A stretch of DNA of 64,000 nt from DATGJX01 sp035279385 (GCA_035279385.1 DATEHZ010000128.1:1-64000); one strand, 5' to 3'; shown: positions 32,961 to 41,352, numbered from the stretch's first letter. Translations and numbers: made by a program. The notes: generated by a model from the sequence alone, not told the origin.

Positions 32961-34955
32961 CTACACGGTCGTGAGCGGGCGCAGGCGCTCGATGTCGGCC
33001 TTCACCATGATCTCGACGAGCTCTTCGAACGAGATCTCGGGTGTCCAACCGAGCACGCGTTTCGCCTTCGACGGATCGCCGATCAACAGATCGACCTCTG
33101 CCGGCCGCATGAAGCGCGGATCGGTGCGAACGTAATTCTCGTACGATCCGAGGCCCGCGCATTCGAACGCGATGCGGCAGAACTCGCGCACGCTGTGCGT
33201 GCGGCCGTTCGCGATAACGTAATCGTCCGCGTGGTCCTGCTGCAGCATGAGCCACATCGCGCGCACGTAATCTCCCGCGAAACCCCAATCGCGCTGAGCG
33301 TCGAGATTACCGAGCAGCAATTCTTTCTGCAATCCGAGTTTGATGCGCGCAACGCCATCGCTAATTTTGCGCGTCACGAATTCCTTCCCTCGGCGGGGCG
33401 AATTGTGAATGATGATTTCCCCGACTCCGGCGTGAAAGCGCTCGGACTCCGTGGTCAGATCGTAAAGCCAGCCATCGAAATGCGGTTCTTCGACGACGCG
33501 CTTGACTTCGCTGAGGTCCTTGCGAAGATGTGCGCCCTTATTGCCGGCTTTAGGTGAGCGCAGGTTAAGTGAATAAAACGGCCCCGGCCGCTCCGCCGGG
33601 CCGACATCCACGTTCAGCACGAGTTCTTGCTTCAGGGCTTTCTTCGCGAGCCACCACAGGCCCATCGCAAGCACAGCCGAGTTGGTCTTGAAATTCTTGT
33701 AACGGCCGTCGGCGGCGTTGTAGCCCTCCAAGAACGCGCGCCAGACCGCTTCATCGCCGTTCAGCACGCAGCGCGGGATGCGCTTGTAGCCATCGCGCGT
33801 GTAGCACTCTTCCCGCAACCACTGCAGATATTGCGGTGCGCCATTGAGCGCGAGCGCACCAACGACGGTCCCTTGCGAAAATCCGGACGTCGTCGCGGTA
33901 TAGCTGCTCGTCCCCATCGTGACGCGCTGCCAAGCACCGGCGAAGAATTCGCGCAGCCGTGCATCACTGTTGATGAACTTCGCACGAACGTGTCCGTCGC
34001 GTTCATATGCGGAACCATCGCCGACAAATGCGCCCAGCAGCCATGCCTGCTCCAAAGTCATACTTGAAAAAGACGGGGCATCGGGAAGATCTGCGCGCTG
34101 CATCTTCGTGCCGGGCTCGACGTGTTTCGACGGCACTTCGCCTTGTTCGGTAAACATGACGTGATCGGCCGTCAGCGTAACGGCACCGCATCGCGCCTCA
34201 ACGCGCCGCACGCCCTTGTTGTCGACGACCGGGCGATGCTTGTACGCGGTTCCTCCGAGAACGCGCACGAACCGCTCGCCGTCCCACACCTCGGTGTCGG
34301 GCACGTCAAAGCGCTGAACGTTCGCGCCTTTCTGACGCACGCGCAGAACGTCACTGATCGGCACGATGTCCACGATGTTGCCGCGCTTGATAATGACCGG
34401 GGTAGTTGCCGGAACGCTCTCATGGTTGAACAGTATTCCGCTCACTGCGAACATGTCGTAGGATTCGCGATAGTTTACCGTGATCCAGTGGCCGTAGACT
34501 TTGGCAACGCCGTACGGACTGCGTGGATAGAACGGCGTGCTTTCGCTTTGCGGCACTTCTTGCACTTTGCCGAACATCTCGGAACTCGATGCTTGATAGA
34601 AGCGAATTTTCGGATTCACCGAGCGGATCGCTTCGAGCACGCGCGTCACGCCGAGCGCCGTGAATTCGCCGGTGAGCACGGGCTGCGACCACGAGGCCGG
34701 TACGAACGACTGCGCCGCCAAATTATAGACTTCGTCCGGACGCACTTTGTCGATGATCGTCGTCATCGACGTTTGATCCAGCAAGTCGCCCGATACGAAC
34801 TCGATGTCGTCGAAAATATGCTGGATCCGCTCGTGCACGTCGGTGCTGGTGCGGCGCGTCATGCCGACGACGCGATAGCCCTTTTCAAGCAGCAATTCGG
34901 CCAGGTACGATCCGTCCTGGCCGGTGATTCCGGTGATGAGCGCTGTTTTTTTCAC
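32961..34955 (-). CDS. gmd: GDP-mannose 4,6-dehydratase interrupted by an intein
   Basis: 664 residues as translated. The extein halves (1-179 and 519-664) join to a 325-residue GDP-mannose dehydratase: NADP site ALITGITGQDGSYLAELL, YNLAAQSFVPASW, QASSSEMFGKVQ, catalytic Tyr/Lys in SPYGVAKVYGHW, then GILFNHE joined to SPRRGKEFVTRKI. The enzyme makes GDP-4-keto-6-deoxymannose for the next gene's product. The intein splits the invariant NHESPRRG motif, so the host is inactive until splicing. It starts 10 bases after a PilZ gene, in the kamD-to-rmd run. Confidence 0.95.
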   Translation of the reverse strand: MKKTALITGITGQDGSYLAELLLEKGYRVVGMTRRTSTDVHERIQHIFDDIEFVSGDLLDQTSMTTIIDKVRPDEVYNLAAQSFVPASWSQPVLTGEFTALGVTRVLEAIRSVNPKIRFYQASSSEMFGKVQEVPQSESTPFYPRSPYGVAKVYGHWITVNYRESYDMFAVSGILFNHESVPATTPVIIKRGNIVDIVPISDVLRVRQKGANVQRFDVPDTEVWDGERFVRVLGGTAYKHRPVVDNKGVRRVEARCGAVTLTADHVMFTEQGEVPSKHVEPGTKMQRADLPDAPSFSSMTLEQAWLLGAFVGDGSAYERDGHVRAKFINSDARLREFFAGAWQRVTMGTSSYTATTSGFSQGTVVGALALNGAPQYLQWLREECYTRDGYKRIPRCVLNGDEAVWRAFLEGYNAADGRYKNFKTNSAVLAMGLWWLAKKALKQELVLNVDVGPAERPGPFYSLNLRSPKAGNKGAHLRKDLSEVKRVVEEPHFDGWLYDLTTESERFHAGVGEIIIHNSPRRGKEFVTRKISDGVARIKLGLQKELLLGNLDAQRDWGFAGDYVRAMWLMLQQDHADDYVIANGRTHSVREFCRIAFECAGLGSYENYVRTDPRFMRPAEVDLLIGDPSKAKRVLGWTPEISFEELVEIMVKADIERLRPLTTV
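33402..34418 (-). mobile_element. Intein with LAGLIDADG (DOD) homing endonuclease inside Gmd, 339 aa
   Basis: Residues 180-518 of the Gmd frame. The first residue is Ser (SVPATTPVIIKRG, splicing block A). Block B is LTADHVMFTE with the Thr-x-x-His pair. The C-terminus is block F WLYDLTTESERFHAG and block G EIIIHN, followed by Ser+1 of the extein. Two DOD motifs lie between: LLGAFVGDGSA (306-316) and FLEGYNAADGR (408-418). All residues needed for Ser-type protein splicing and both acidic endonuclease residues are visible, so it looks active in both functions. Insertion is exactly between Glu and Ser of NHESPRRG. Confidence 0.95.
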
Positions 34956-34965
34956 GTTGTCCTAA

Positions 34966-35640
34966 CTAGTTCAAGATCATGATGTTGCTGCCGGCGTCGT
35001 CGAAGATGAAGCGCGTTTCGAACATCTCGTCGCCTTCCAGTCCGACGACTTTGGATTGAATCGTCAGCCGGTGCATCAGTTTGCCTTCATGGCGGATGAT
35101 GCCGGAGTAGAAATATTGCACGAGCGGCGTCTGGCTATCCTTGAGCGGCGCGAGACGCCGGCGCTCGACGAGCATGTGCAGCAGACGGTGCTGCAGGCGC
35201 GTGGGCAGCAGGCGGTTCGCATCGTCCGGCGACATCCGCACGGTGGTAAGGTCTTCCTGCGCCTTGTTCGATTCTTCGATCTGCTTGTCGGTCGTGTAGC
35301 GAATGATCGCGTCCCAATCGTCCGCGGAGATGCCCGTGAAGCGCATGCCGTAGCGCCAAACCGACTTGCCCTGATGCGTGACGGTGTCTTGCCAGACCGA
35401 TTTCGCGCGCACGCGAACCACGCGCGATTCTATGGTCGCGCGAATTTCGAATTCATCTTTGCCGACGGGCTCTTGCGTGAGCACGCACAGACCGCCGCCG
35501 CTGATGTCGAGTCCGATAGCCGGCTTTTGGGTCGTTCCGGCATCGACCGAGAACGTCGCTCTGTACGGTTTCCGCTTGCGCGGGTACTTGCGCCGGTTCG
35601 GTTCTTTTCCGGTAAACCACGCCAGCAACTCTGGCAGCAT
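34966..35640 (-). CDS. PilZ-domain protein, 224 aa
   Basis: From ATG 35640, 17 bases after the epimerase gene. The PilZ domain is near the N-terminus: RRKYPRKRKPYRATF (basic R-x-x-x-R segment, about 16-30) and IGLDISGGGLCVLT (D-x-S-x-x-G, about 42-55). The C-terminal half (about 120-224) is an unrecognised domain, helical (NRLLPTRLQHRLLHMLVERR) then beta-rich (KLMHRLTIQSKVVGLEGDEMFETRF). c-di-GMP binding is likely. Placement between sugar-nucleotide genes suggests control of polysaccharide output, an inference. Confidence 0.82.
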   Translation of the reverse strand: MLPELLAWFTGKEPNRRKYPRKRKPYRATFSVDAGTTQKPAIGLDISGGGLCVLTQEPVGKDEFEIRATIESRVVRVRAKSVWQDTVTHQGKSVWRYGMRFTGISADDWDAIIRYTTDKQIEESNKAQEDLTTVRMSPDDANRLLPTRLQHRLLHMLVERRRLAPLKDSQTPLVQYFYSGIIRHEGKLMHRLTIQSKVVGLEGDEMFETRFIFDDAGSNIMILN

Positions 35641-35657
35641 GACGCCGGATTCTTCGC

Positions 35658-36644
35658 TTACGCGGAGGGCGCTTCCGCCTGAGGAAGCGTGCCCCGCAGC
35701 GCTTCGATCGTGCGCCGCAATCCCTCGCGAACCGGAACCTTCGGCTCCCATCCGAGCAGCAGCCGCGCGACGGCGATATCGGGGCAGCGGCGCGTGGGAT
35801 CGTCGGGCGGGATCGGCCGGTTTTCGGTGCGCAGCGGTACGTCCGCGATCTCGCTCACGATGCGCGCGAACTCGGCAACGGGGTACTCCTCGGGGTTCCC
35901 GAGGTTGACGATGCGCCCGCGTGCCGCGTCGCTCGCGGCGCACGCCATGATGCCGGCGACCAAGTCGTCCACGTAACAGAACGAGCGCGTCTGCGAGCCG
36001 TTGCCGTAGATGGTGAGCGGCTCCCCGCGCAGCGCCTGCAGAATGAAGTTGGGCACGACGCGGCCGTCGTCCGAGCGCATGCGCGGCCCGTACGTATTGA
36101 AGATGCGGATGATGCGCGCGTTCACGTCGTGCGCGCGCACGTACGCACTCACGAGCGCTTCGCCGAAGCGCTTGGACTCATCGTAGCAGGAGCGCGGGCC
36201 GACCGGATTCACGTTGCCCCAGTACGTCTCGCGCTGCGGATGTTCGAGCGGATCGCCGTAGGCTTCCGAGGTCGACGCGTAGAGCAAACGCGCACCCCAC
36301 TCGAGCGCGGCTTGGGCGCAGAACTCTGTCCCTTTGCTGTTCACCGCCAGCGTTTGCAGCGGCAGCTTCGCGTAATCGACCGGACTTGCGGGCGATGCGA
36401 AATGCAGAACCAGATCGATCGGCCCGTACTTCGCGTGAATATCGTCGATGAGTTCGCGATGACCCACGGTGATATCGCGTTCGAGCAATTCGAAGTGCTC
36501 GGAACGCAGCGCATCCGCAAGATTATCCCGGCTGCCCGTGATGAGGTTGTCGATGCCGATGACGCGCCGGCCTTCTTGCAAATACGCGTCGGTCAGATGC
36601 GAGCCGATAAAGCCGGCAGCGCCGGTGATCAGTACGGTTTTCAT
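35658..36644 (-). CDS. UDP-glucuronate decarboxylase-like (UXS) NAD-dependent epimerase
   Basis: 328 residues, extended SDR. VLITGAAGFIGSHLTDAYL at the N-terminus, HFASPASPVDYAKLP and LLYASTSEAYGDPLEHPQ (both typical of UXS), the catalytic Tyr/Lys in CYDESKRFGEAL, and RIFNTYGPRM. UXS converts UDP-glucuronate to UDP-xylose; a UDP-glucose dehydrogenase that could supply it is at 58783-60135. Its ATG overlaps the kamE stop (ATGA), an unexpected link to an aminomutase. Substrate assignment rests on family motifs. Confidence 0.82.
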   Translation of the reverse strand: MKTVLITGAAGFIGSHLTDAYLQEGRRVIGIDNLITGSRDNLADALRSEHFELLERDITVGHRELIDDIHAKYGPIDLVLHFASPASPVDYAKLPLQTLAVNSKGTEFCAQAALEWGARLLYASTSEAYGDPLEHPQRETYWGNVNPVGPRSCYDESKRFGEALVSAYVRAHDVNARIIRIFNTYGPRMRSDDGRVVPNFILQALRGEPLTIYGNGSQTRSFCYVDDLVAGIMACAASDAARGRIVNLGNPEEYPVAEFARIVSEIADVPLRTENRPIPPDDPTRRCPDIAVARLLLGWEPKVPVREGLRRTIEALRGTLPQAEAPSA

Positions 36645-37375
36645 TTCGTGTGAGCCGCCATCTTCGTCGCAATGAACGATGCAACTTCGCTCGGAACGGT
36701 GCCGCGCCCGAATCCCGCATCGTACCCCAGTTCGGTCGCCATCAAATTCGTTACGCGCGGACCGCCGCAGCAGAGCACGATCCGCTCGCGCAGCCCTTCG
36801 GCCTCAAGCAGTTCTACGAGTGCCGTAAAGTTTTTCACATCACTTCCCTTTTGCGTCACGACTTGTGAGGCGAGCAGCGCATCGATCTGCTTCTCCTTTG
36901 CGAATCGAACCAGTTCTTCAACCGAAACCTGACTGCCCAGATTGAACGTCTCGAACATCTTGTAGCGCTCGAGGCCGTAGTCGCCTTTGTATCCCTTCAT
37001 ATTCAGGATGGCGTCGATACCAACGGTATGCGCGTCCGTGCCGATGCAGGCGCCGGCAACGCGCAGTTTGCGGCCGATGCGCTCGGAGACGAACGCGTCG
37101 ATCTCTTCCATCGACATCGCGTGCGTTTTTGCCGAGGGCGCGGTGATGGTCGAGAAGTCGACCGCGTGCGGCGTGCTCGCGTAGACGACGAAGAGCGAAA
37201 ACCCCGCCGCGATGGGGCGGCCTTCGACGACCTGCACGTCGGTAAAGCCCATCCTCACGACCAGTTGGCGCGCCGCTTCGTCCGCCGCTTCGCTCCACTG
37301 CACCGGAAGCGTGAACGAGAGCTGCACTTTGCCGTCGTTCATCGTGTCGCCGTAGGGTTTGATGAGATGCGTCAT
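36641..37375 (-). CDS. kamE: Lysine 5,6-aminomutase, beta (B12-binding) subunit
   Basis: 244 residues from ATG 37375. The cobalamin-binding motif D-x-H-x-x-G is in GTDAHTVGIDAI (about 118-129), with the following MKGYKGDYGLE typical of lysine/ornithine aminomutases. The later LLASQVVTQKGSDVKNFT and VLCCGGPRVTN complete the Rossmann B12 domain. With KamD it moves an amino group from C6 to C5 of lysine using adenosylcobalamin and PLP. The N-terminal dimerisation part carries the PLP lysine in the known enzyme. It overlaps kamD and the epimerase by 4 bases each. Confidence 0.92.
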   Translation of the reverse strand: MTHLIKPYGDTMNDGKVQLSFTLPVQWSEAADEAARQLVVRMGFTDVQVVEGRPIAAGFSLFVVYASTPHAVDFSTITAPSAKTHAMSMEEIDAFVSERIGRKLRVAGACIGTDAHTVGIDAILNMKGYKGDYGLERYKMFETFNLGSQVSVEELVRFAKEKQIDALLASQVVTQKGSDVKNFTALVELLEAEGLRERIVLCCGGPRVTNLMATELGYDAGFGRGTVPSEVASFIATKMAAHTK

Positions 37376-38925
37376 GCCGGCACCCGCGTCGCCGTCAGCG
37401 CTTCTTCGAAGGGATTCCAGTACTCCGCGGAGCGTTCGAAGACACCGTCGAAGCCGCGGCCGCCGTCCGGCGGACGGGAAACGTCGGCAAAAACGCCCGC
37501 TTCGATCGCGTGCATCAGGCCCTGATCGGCGACGCGCCGCAGCAGCTTCTCGCAATCGGCAAGTACGCTCTGCGCGCGCTTCTCGATGATGCCGTCCGGC
37601 TTGAACGTGATCTCGTCGCCGAAGTGGCGCGCGGTGTTCATCACGTAGCGCGCGTTTTCGATCGAGAGCGCCCGGTCGCCCAGAAACGGCGTGTGAATCG
37701 CTTCGGTCAGCATGCCGCACAGATGAATCGTCTGCCGCGTCATCACCGACGTGAGGTTGAACATCGCGTCGATGAGATGGCCTTTGAAAATATCGCCGGT
37801 CATGTGCTTGGTCGGCGGCATGTATTTAAGCGGCGCGTTCGGGAAGATTTGCCGCGTAAGCTGCGCCTGCGCGACCTGATACAAGAAGCCGTCTTCCAGA
37901 TCGGGGCTGATCTCGTACGCATCGCCGAGGCCCAGCTGCTCGTCCGGCATGCCCGCGCGGTGCGCGAACTCTTCGTTGATGAACTGCGAGGCCAGCACCG
38001 CGGGCGCTTGCTCCACCGCATCGGCGGTCGTCAAGTAGTTGTCTTCGCCGGTGTTGATGATGATGCCCGAGTACGCGTTGAGCATACGGCTGAAGTGCTG
38101 GTCGATGAACGTGCGCTTCATGTTGATGTCGCGGAACAGGATGCCGTACATCGAGTCATTGAGCAGCATGTCGAGCCGCTCGATGGCCGCCATCGTCGCG
38201 ATTTCGGGCATGCACAAACCGCTCGCGTAGTTCGTGAGCATGACGTAGCGTCCGAGCCGCTCGGAGACTTCGTCGAGCGCCTCGCGCACGATTTTGAAAT
38301 TCTCTTGCGTGGCGTACGTGCCGCCGAAGCCCTCGGTCGTCGGTCCGTACGGAACAAAGTCGAGCAGCGATTGACCGGTCGAGCGGATCACCGCGATGAT
38401 TTGCGCGCCCGCCTCCGCGGCGGCGACCGCCGCCGTGCGATCTTCGTAAATGTTGCCGCTCGCGACGATGACGTAGAGCAGCGGCGCCGGCAGCTGCGGC
38501 AAACGCGCGAGGCGTTCGCGGCGCTCGTCGCGGCGCGCCGCGATGTTCGCAAGCGAGGCGCGCGCGAACTTGCGGACGATTTCGCGCGCGGCTTCGTCGG
38601 GAACGCCGGAGAAATCGGAAAGCGCGAGTTTGCCGGCCGCGATCTGCTCGCCAAGCTCGCGCGGCGTGAGGCCGCTCTGCGCCAGCGCCCGCCCGAAAGC
38701 CAGGGCGGCACCGCGTGCGCGCTCGTTCTCGTCGAGCGCGTCGACGATCATGTTCGGAACCGGCACGTCCTCGGGCCCCACGCCGTCCACGCCAAGCAGG
38801 CGCAAGACCGAACGCTCCACCGAAACGGTCGAGTGGGATCCGATGAATTCGCTGACGGGGTCCACGATGGCGGCCGCCAACTCGCGGGCCGCGCCGACGA
38901 GCCGGGGGTCGATGTGCAGTTCCAT
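37372..38925 (-). CDS. kamD: Lysine 5,6-aminomutase, alpha subunit
   Basis: 517 residues, the normal length for KamD. A TIM-barrel catalytic subunit with conserved stretches VPYGPTTEGFGGTYATQENF, VMLTNYASGLCMPEIA, LNAYSGIIINTGEDNYL, and YMPPTKHMTGDIFKGH. It begins the fermentation of lysine to acetate and butyrate. The other Kdd/Kce/Kal genes of that route are not in the window, although thiolase, hbd and acyl-CoA dehydrogenase are at 27-30 kb. It is the first gene of a coupled run that continues into GDP- and UDP-sugar enzymes. Confidence 0.94.
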   Translation of the reverse strand: MELHIDPRLVGAARELAAAIVDPVSEFIGSHSTVSVERSVLRLLGVDGVGPEDVPVPNMIVDALDENERARGAALAFGRALAQSGLTPRELGEQIAAGKLALSDFSGVPDEAAREIVRKFARASLANIAARRDERRERLARLPQLPAPLLYVIVASGNIYEDRTAAVAAAEAGAQIIAVIRSTGQSLLDFVPYGPTTEGFGGTYATQENFKIVREALDEVSERLGRYVMLTNYASGLCMPEIATMAAIERLDMLLNDSMYGILFRDINMKRTFIDQHFSRMLNAYSGIIINTGEDNYLTTADAVEQAPAVLASQFINEEFAHRAGMPDEQLGLGDAYEISPDLEDGFLYQVAQAQLTRQIFPNAPLKYMPPTKHMTGDIFKGHLIDAMFNLTSVMTRQTIHLCGMLTEAIHTPFLGDRALSIENARYVMNTARHFGDEITFKPDGIIEKRAQSVLADCEKLLRRVADQGLMHAIEAGVFADVSRPPDGGRGFDGVFERSAEYWNPFEEALTATRVPA

Positions 38926-38979
38926 AACCTTCTCATCTTAGGGGCATGCACGGCATTCTCCTCAAGCGAATAGGTCGCC

Positions 38980-40266
38980 ATGAAACGCCGGGCCTCCGGT
39001 CTTCCTCTAATCCTGGCCGCGGCAGGGCTCGCGGTGTCCGCCACGCTCCTGCTGCGAATCCCGCACGCCGCGCCCTCCGCGCTGCAGCCGCCGGCGGGCG
39101 AAGAGGAACCGTGGCCGATGTACCAGCGCTACCCGACGCACAACGCCGTCTTCGATCAGGCCGGGCTGAACGTGCGCTGGACGGCCTCGACCGACGGCAA
39201 AATCAACGGCGGGCTTGCGATCAGCAACGGCACCATCTACGCGGCGAGCTTCGATAAGAAACTGTACGCGATAAACGAGCGCACGGGAGCGATCCGCTGG
39301 ACCGCCTCCGCGGACAACATTTTGATGTCGACGCCCGTCGTGCAAGACGGCGTCGTAATCGTCGGCAGCGGCAAAGACGGTTTTTTGAAACCGGACGATT
39401 ATATGTCGCAGGTCTGGGGACGCCCCGAAGGCGACGACGTGTACGCCTTCTCGACCAAAGACGGTCACCTCGCATGGAAATTGCACACCGTCGGACAGAA
39501 CATGCCCTCACCGGCGATCTCGCAAGGCGCGGCGATTTTCGCGAATGGCGATCTGCACGTGTACGCGCTCGAACTCGCGTCGGGAAAACAGCGCTGGAGC
39601 GTCGACACGCCGGGCGTCGCGACGATGGCGTCGATGAATGTTTCGAACGGGGTCGCGTTCGTTCCAACGTGTCACAACGCGCCTTACGCATGCGAAACGC
39701 GCGCGATCGATATCACCGACGGCCGCACGCTTTGGACGAACCGGTACGGCGGCAGCGACTGTACGCCGACGGTCGACGACGGCATGGTCTTCGTCAACGC
39801 ATCGCGCGATGAAGACACGCGCTTTCACACCGGCGGCCAAATTACCGTTGCAGCGATAGACGAACGCACCGGAAAGACACGCTGGACGTATGATGCGCCG
39901 CCCGGCCCGTACACGTATATCGCTTCGGCGGAACGGCAGATTGCCGGCGTCGCGCACGACGGCGTGCTCTACCAGCCCATCGGCAACGCAAACCGCGTCG
40001 TCGCGCTCAAAGAACGCACGGGCAAAGTTTTGTGGACCGTGCACACGTCGGGCAACGTGAAAATGAGTCCGGTGGTAAAGGGCGAGGTGGTGTACTTCGG
40101 GGACACGGCGGGCGTGCTGTATCAGATCGACCGCCGCAATGGCCACGTCATTCACACCACGTCGTATTTGCAGCCGTTCTCAACCTCGCCGCCGGTCATC
40201 GCCGGCGAAACGATGTTCATCGCCAACGGCCAAGCCGTCTTAGCAGTCCCACTCTCCGACGTGTAA
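38980..40266 (+). CDS. Secreted PQQ-type beta-propeller repeat protein
   Basis: 428 residues. A basic N-terminus and one hydrophobic helix (about 8-26) form a signal peptide or anchor. The remainder is a PQQ-like propeller with repeated blades: NGTIYAASFDKKLYAINERTG, DDVYAFSTKDGHLAWKL, LHVYALELASGKQRW, GKTRWTY and GKVLWTVHTSGNV. Each ends in the tryptophan-docking Gly-x-x-x-W. The propeller lacks the extra residues seen in true PQQ dehydrogenases, so it may be a binding scaffold as in BamB. It stands alone on the plus strand, divergent from kamD. Confidence 0.82.
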   Translation: MKRRASGLPLILAAAGLAVSATLLLRIPHAAPSALQPPAGEEEPWPMYQRYPTHNAVFDQAGLNVRWTASTDGKINGGLAISNGTIYAASFDKKLYAINERTGAIRWTASADNILMSTPVVQDGVVIVGSGKDGFLKPDDYMSQVWGRPEGDDVYAFSTKDGHLAWKLHTVGQNMPSPAISQGAAIFANGDLHVYALELASGKQRWSVDTPGVATMASMNVSNGVAFVPTCHNAPYACETRAIDITDGRTLWTNRYGGSDCTPTVDDGMVFVNASRDEDTRFHTGGQITVAAIDERTGKTRWTYDAPPGPYTYIASAERQIAGVAHDGVLYQPIGNANRVVALKERTGKVLWTVHTSGNVKMSPVVKGEVVYFGDTAGVLYQIDRRNGHVIHTTSYLQPFSTSPPVIAGETMFIANGQAVLAVPLSDV

Positions 40267-40273
40267 AACGGCG

Positions 40274-40300
40274 ACGGGGCGCTCAGTTTGAGCGCCCCGT
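40274..40300 (+). terminator. Hairpin after the PQQ-propeller gene
   Basis: A perfect 12-bp stem ACGGGGCGCTCA/TGAGCGCCCCGT with a GTT loop, 8 bases after the stop. No T run follows on either strand. Confidence 0.65.
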
Positions 40301-40303
40301 TCG

Positions 40304-40448
40304 ATGATGTAGACAGCCTGATACCCTGTATTACCCCATGCTACATCATTACTCGCCGGAGTCAAGCGCCGGCGGCTGGAGCGTGCGGGAGTCGAACCCG
40401 CTGCGGTACAGGGTATCAAGCTGTCCGTCGACACCATCGAAACGCCCC
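40304..40448 (-). ncRNA. Candidate structured RNA with tRNA-like T-arm and acceptor
   Basis: On the minus strand, GGGGCGT (40448-40442) can pair over 7 bp with ACGCTCC (40384-40378), followed by an unpaired A. A perfect T-arm GCGGG-TTCGACT-CCCGC spans 40401-40385. The D-side reads TTTCGATGGTGTCGACGG, reminiscent of a tmRNA 5' domain more than a normal D-arm. An anticodon-like loop TTGATAC is present. A 19-bp inverted repeat joins 40407-40425 to 40312-40330, with one mismatch that is G:U on the minus strand. A 9-bp repeat joins 40304-40312 to 40341-40349; together these make a pseudoknot. It lies in the gap between convergent genes. Confidence 0.4.
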
Positions 40449-40482
40449 AGCGAGATTCAATCACGGCGAAGGCCTTGCTCCG

Positions 40483-41352
40483 CTAGATAAGCGCGCGGTC
40501 GCGGATGTAGGCGGCGACGGCGTCTTGCCAGGACGGCAGTGAAATGCCTAATGCGTGCAGTTTTGCGTTTTCGAGTGCGGAGAATGCGGGACGGCGCACG
40601 CGGGACGGCCAGTCTTTGTACGATACGGCTTCAATCGGATAGTCGATGCCGGCGACGCGCAGCGCTTCGCTTGCAAAGTCGTACCAGGTGACAGGGCCTT
40701 CGTTCACCACGTGATACAGACCATACGGCGCGTTCGACTGCAGCAATTGGAGTATGCCTTGCGCCAAGTGCGGCGCGTACGTCGGAGAGACGGTTTGGTC
40801 GCGCACGATGCGAACCGGTTCGCCGCTGCGCGCTTGCGTGATGATGCGATCGATGAACGTGTGGCCTTTACTCGTACTGGCGCGCGTTGCATACACGCCG
40901 CACGTGCGCACCACGTACGCTCGCGATTGCAGACGCTGCACCAGCAATTCACCGGCATATTTGGAAACGCCGTACGCGCTAATCGGATGCGGCGTGTCGT
41001 TCTCCGTATACGGCCGTCCGAGTTCACCGTCGAAGACGTAGTCGGTGCTCACGGTCACGAAGATGCTGCCGCGCGCCGCGCAGGCCTCCGCCATAGCATT
41101 GACCGCAACCGCATTCGCAAGCAGCGCGCTGTGCGGTTCGCTTTCGCACCGCTCGACGTTATGAAAAGCCGCGCAGTTCAGCACGACGTCCGGCGCATGC
41201 TGCTCGATAGCACCCGCCACCGCCTCGGTATTGGTAATGTCGACGTCGGTATGCGCGGGGGCGACGAACTCCACGCCCTCCCAGCCGCGGCGGATCTCGC
41301 CGCCGAGTTGACCGGAGCCGCCAAAAATTAACACACGATGCGGTAAAGGCAC
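40483..41352 (-). CDS. rfbD: dTDP-4-dehydrorhamnose reductase
   Basis: 289 residues from a GTG at 41352, which places the Rossmann motif LIFGGSGQLGGEIRR near residue 8 as usual. Signatures: DITNTEAVAGAIEQHAPDVV, NCAAFHNVERCE, TVSTDYVFDGELGRPYTE, YxxxK in AYGVSKYAGELL, and LYHVVNEGPVTWYDFA. It reduces dTDP-4-keto-L-rhamnose to dTDP-L-rhamnose with NAD(P)H. RfbC is 18 kb away at 58236; rfbA and rfbB are not in the window. Longer N-terminal readings are low-complexity Arg/Ala and rejected. Confidence 0.93.
   Translation of the reverse strand: MPLPHRVLIFGGSGQLGGEIRRGWEGVEFVAPAHTDVDITNTEAVAGAIEQHAPDVVLNCAAFHNVERCESEPHSALLANAVAVNAMAEACAARGSIFVTVSTDYVFDGELGRPYTENDTPHPISAYGVSKYAGELLVQRLQSRAYVVRTCGVYATRASTSKGHTFIDRIITQARSGEPVRIVRDQTVSPTYAPHLAQGILQLLQSNAPYGLYHVVNEGPVTWYDFASEALRVAGIDYPIEAVSYKDWPSRVRRPAFSALENAKLHALGISLPSWQDAVAAYIRDRALI

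Noticed and set aside
38926..38979. Cobalamin riboswitch ahead of kamD
   Set aside because: Only 54 bases separate kamD from the divergent gene, too short for a B12 riboswitch, and no B12-box sequence is seen.
40377..40448. A normal tRNA-Ile(GAU) gene on the minus strand
   Set aside because: Acceptor and T-arm fit, but the D-arm is short and lacks the usual pattern, the anticodon stem has a mismatch at the loop, and the same bases pair better in a 19-bp helix. Kept only as a structured-RNA candidate.
40304..40482. A standard or permuted tmRNA gene
   Set aside because: The 5' domain is suggestive, but there is no tag reading frame ending in Ala-Ala-stop and the order of helix strands fits neither layout.
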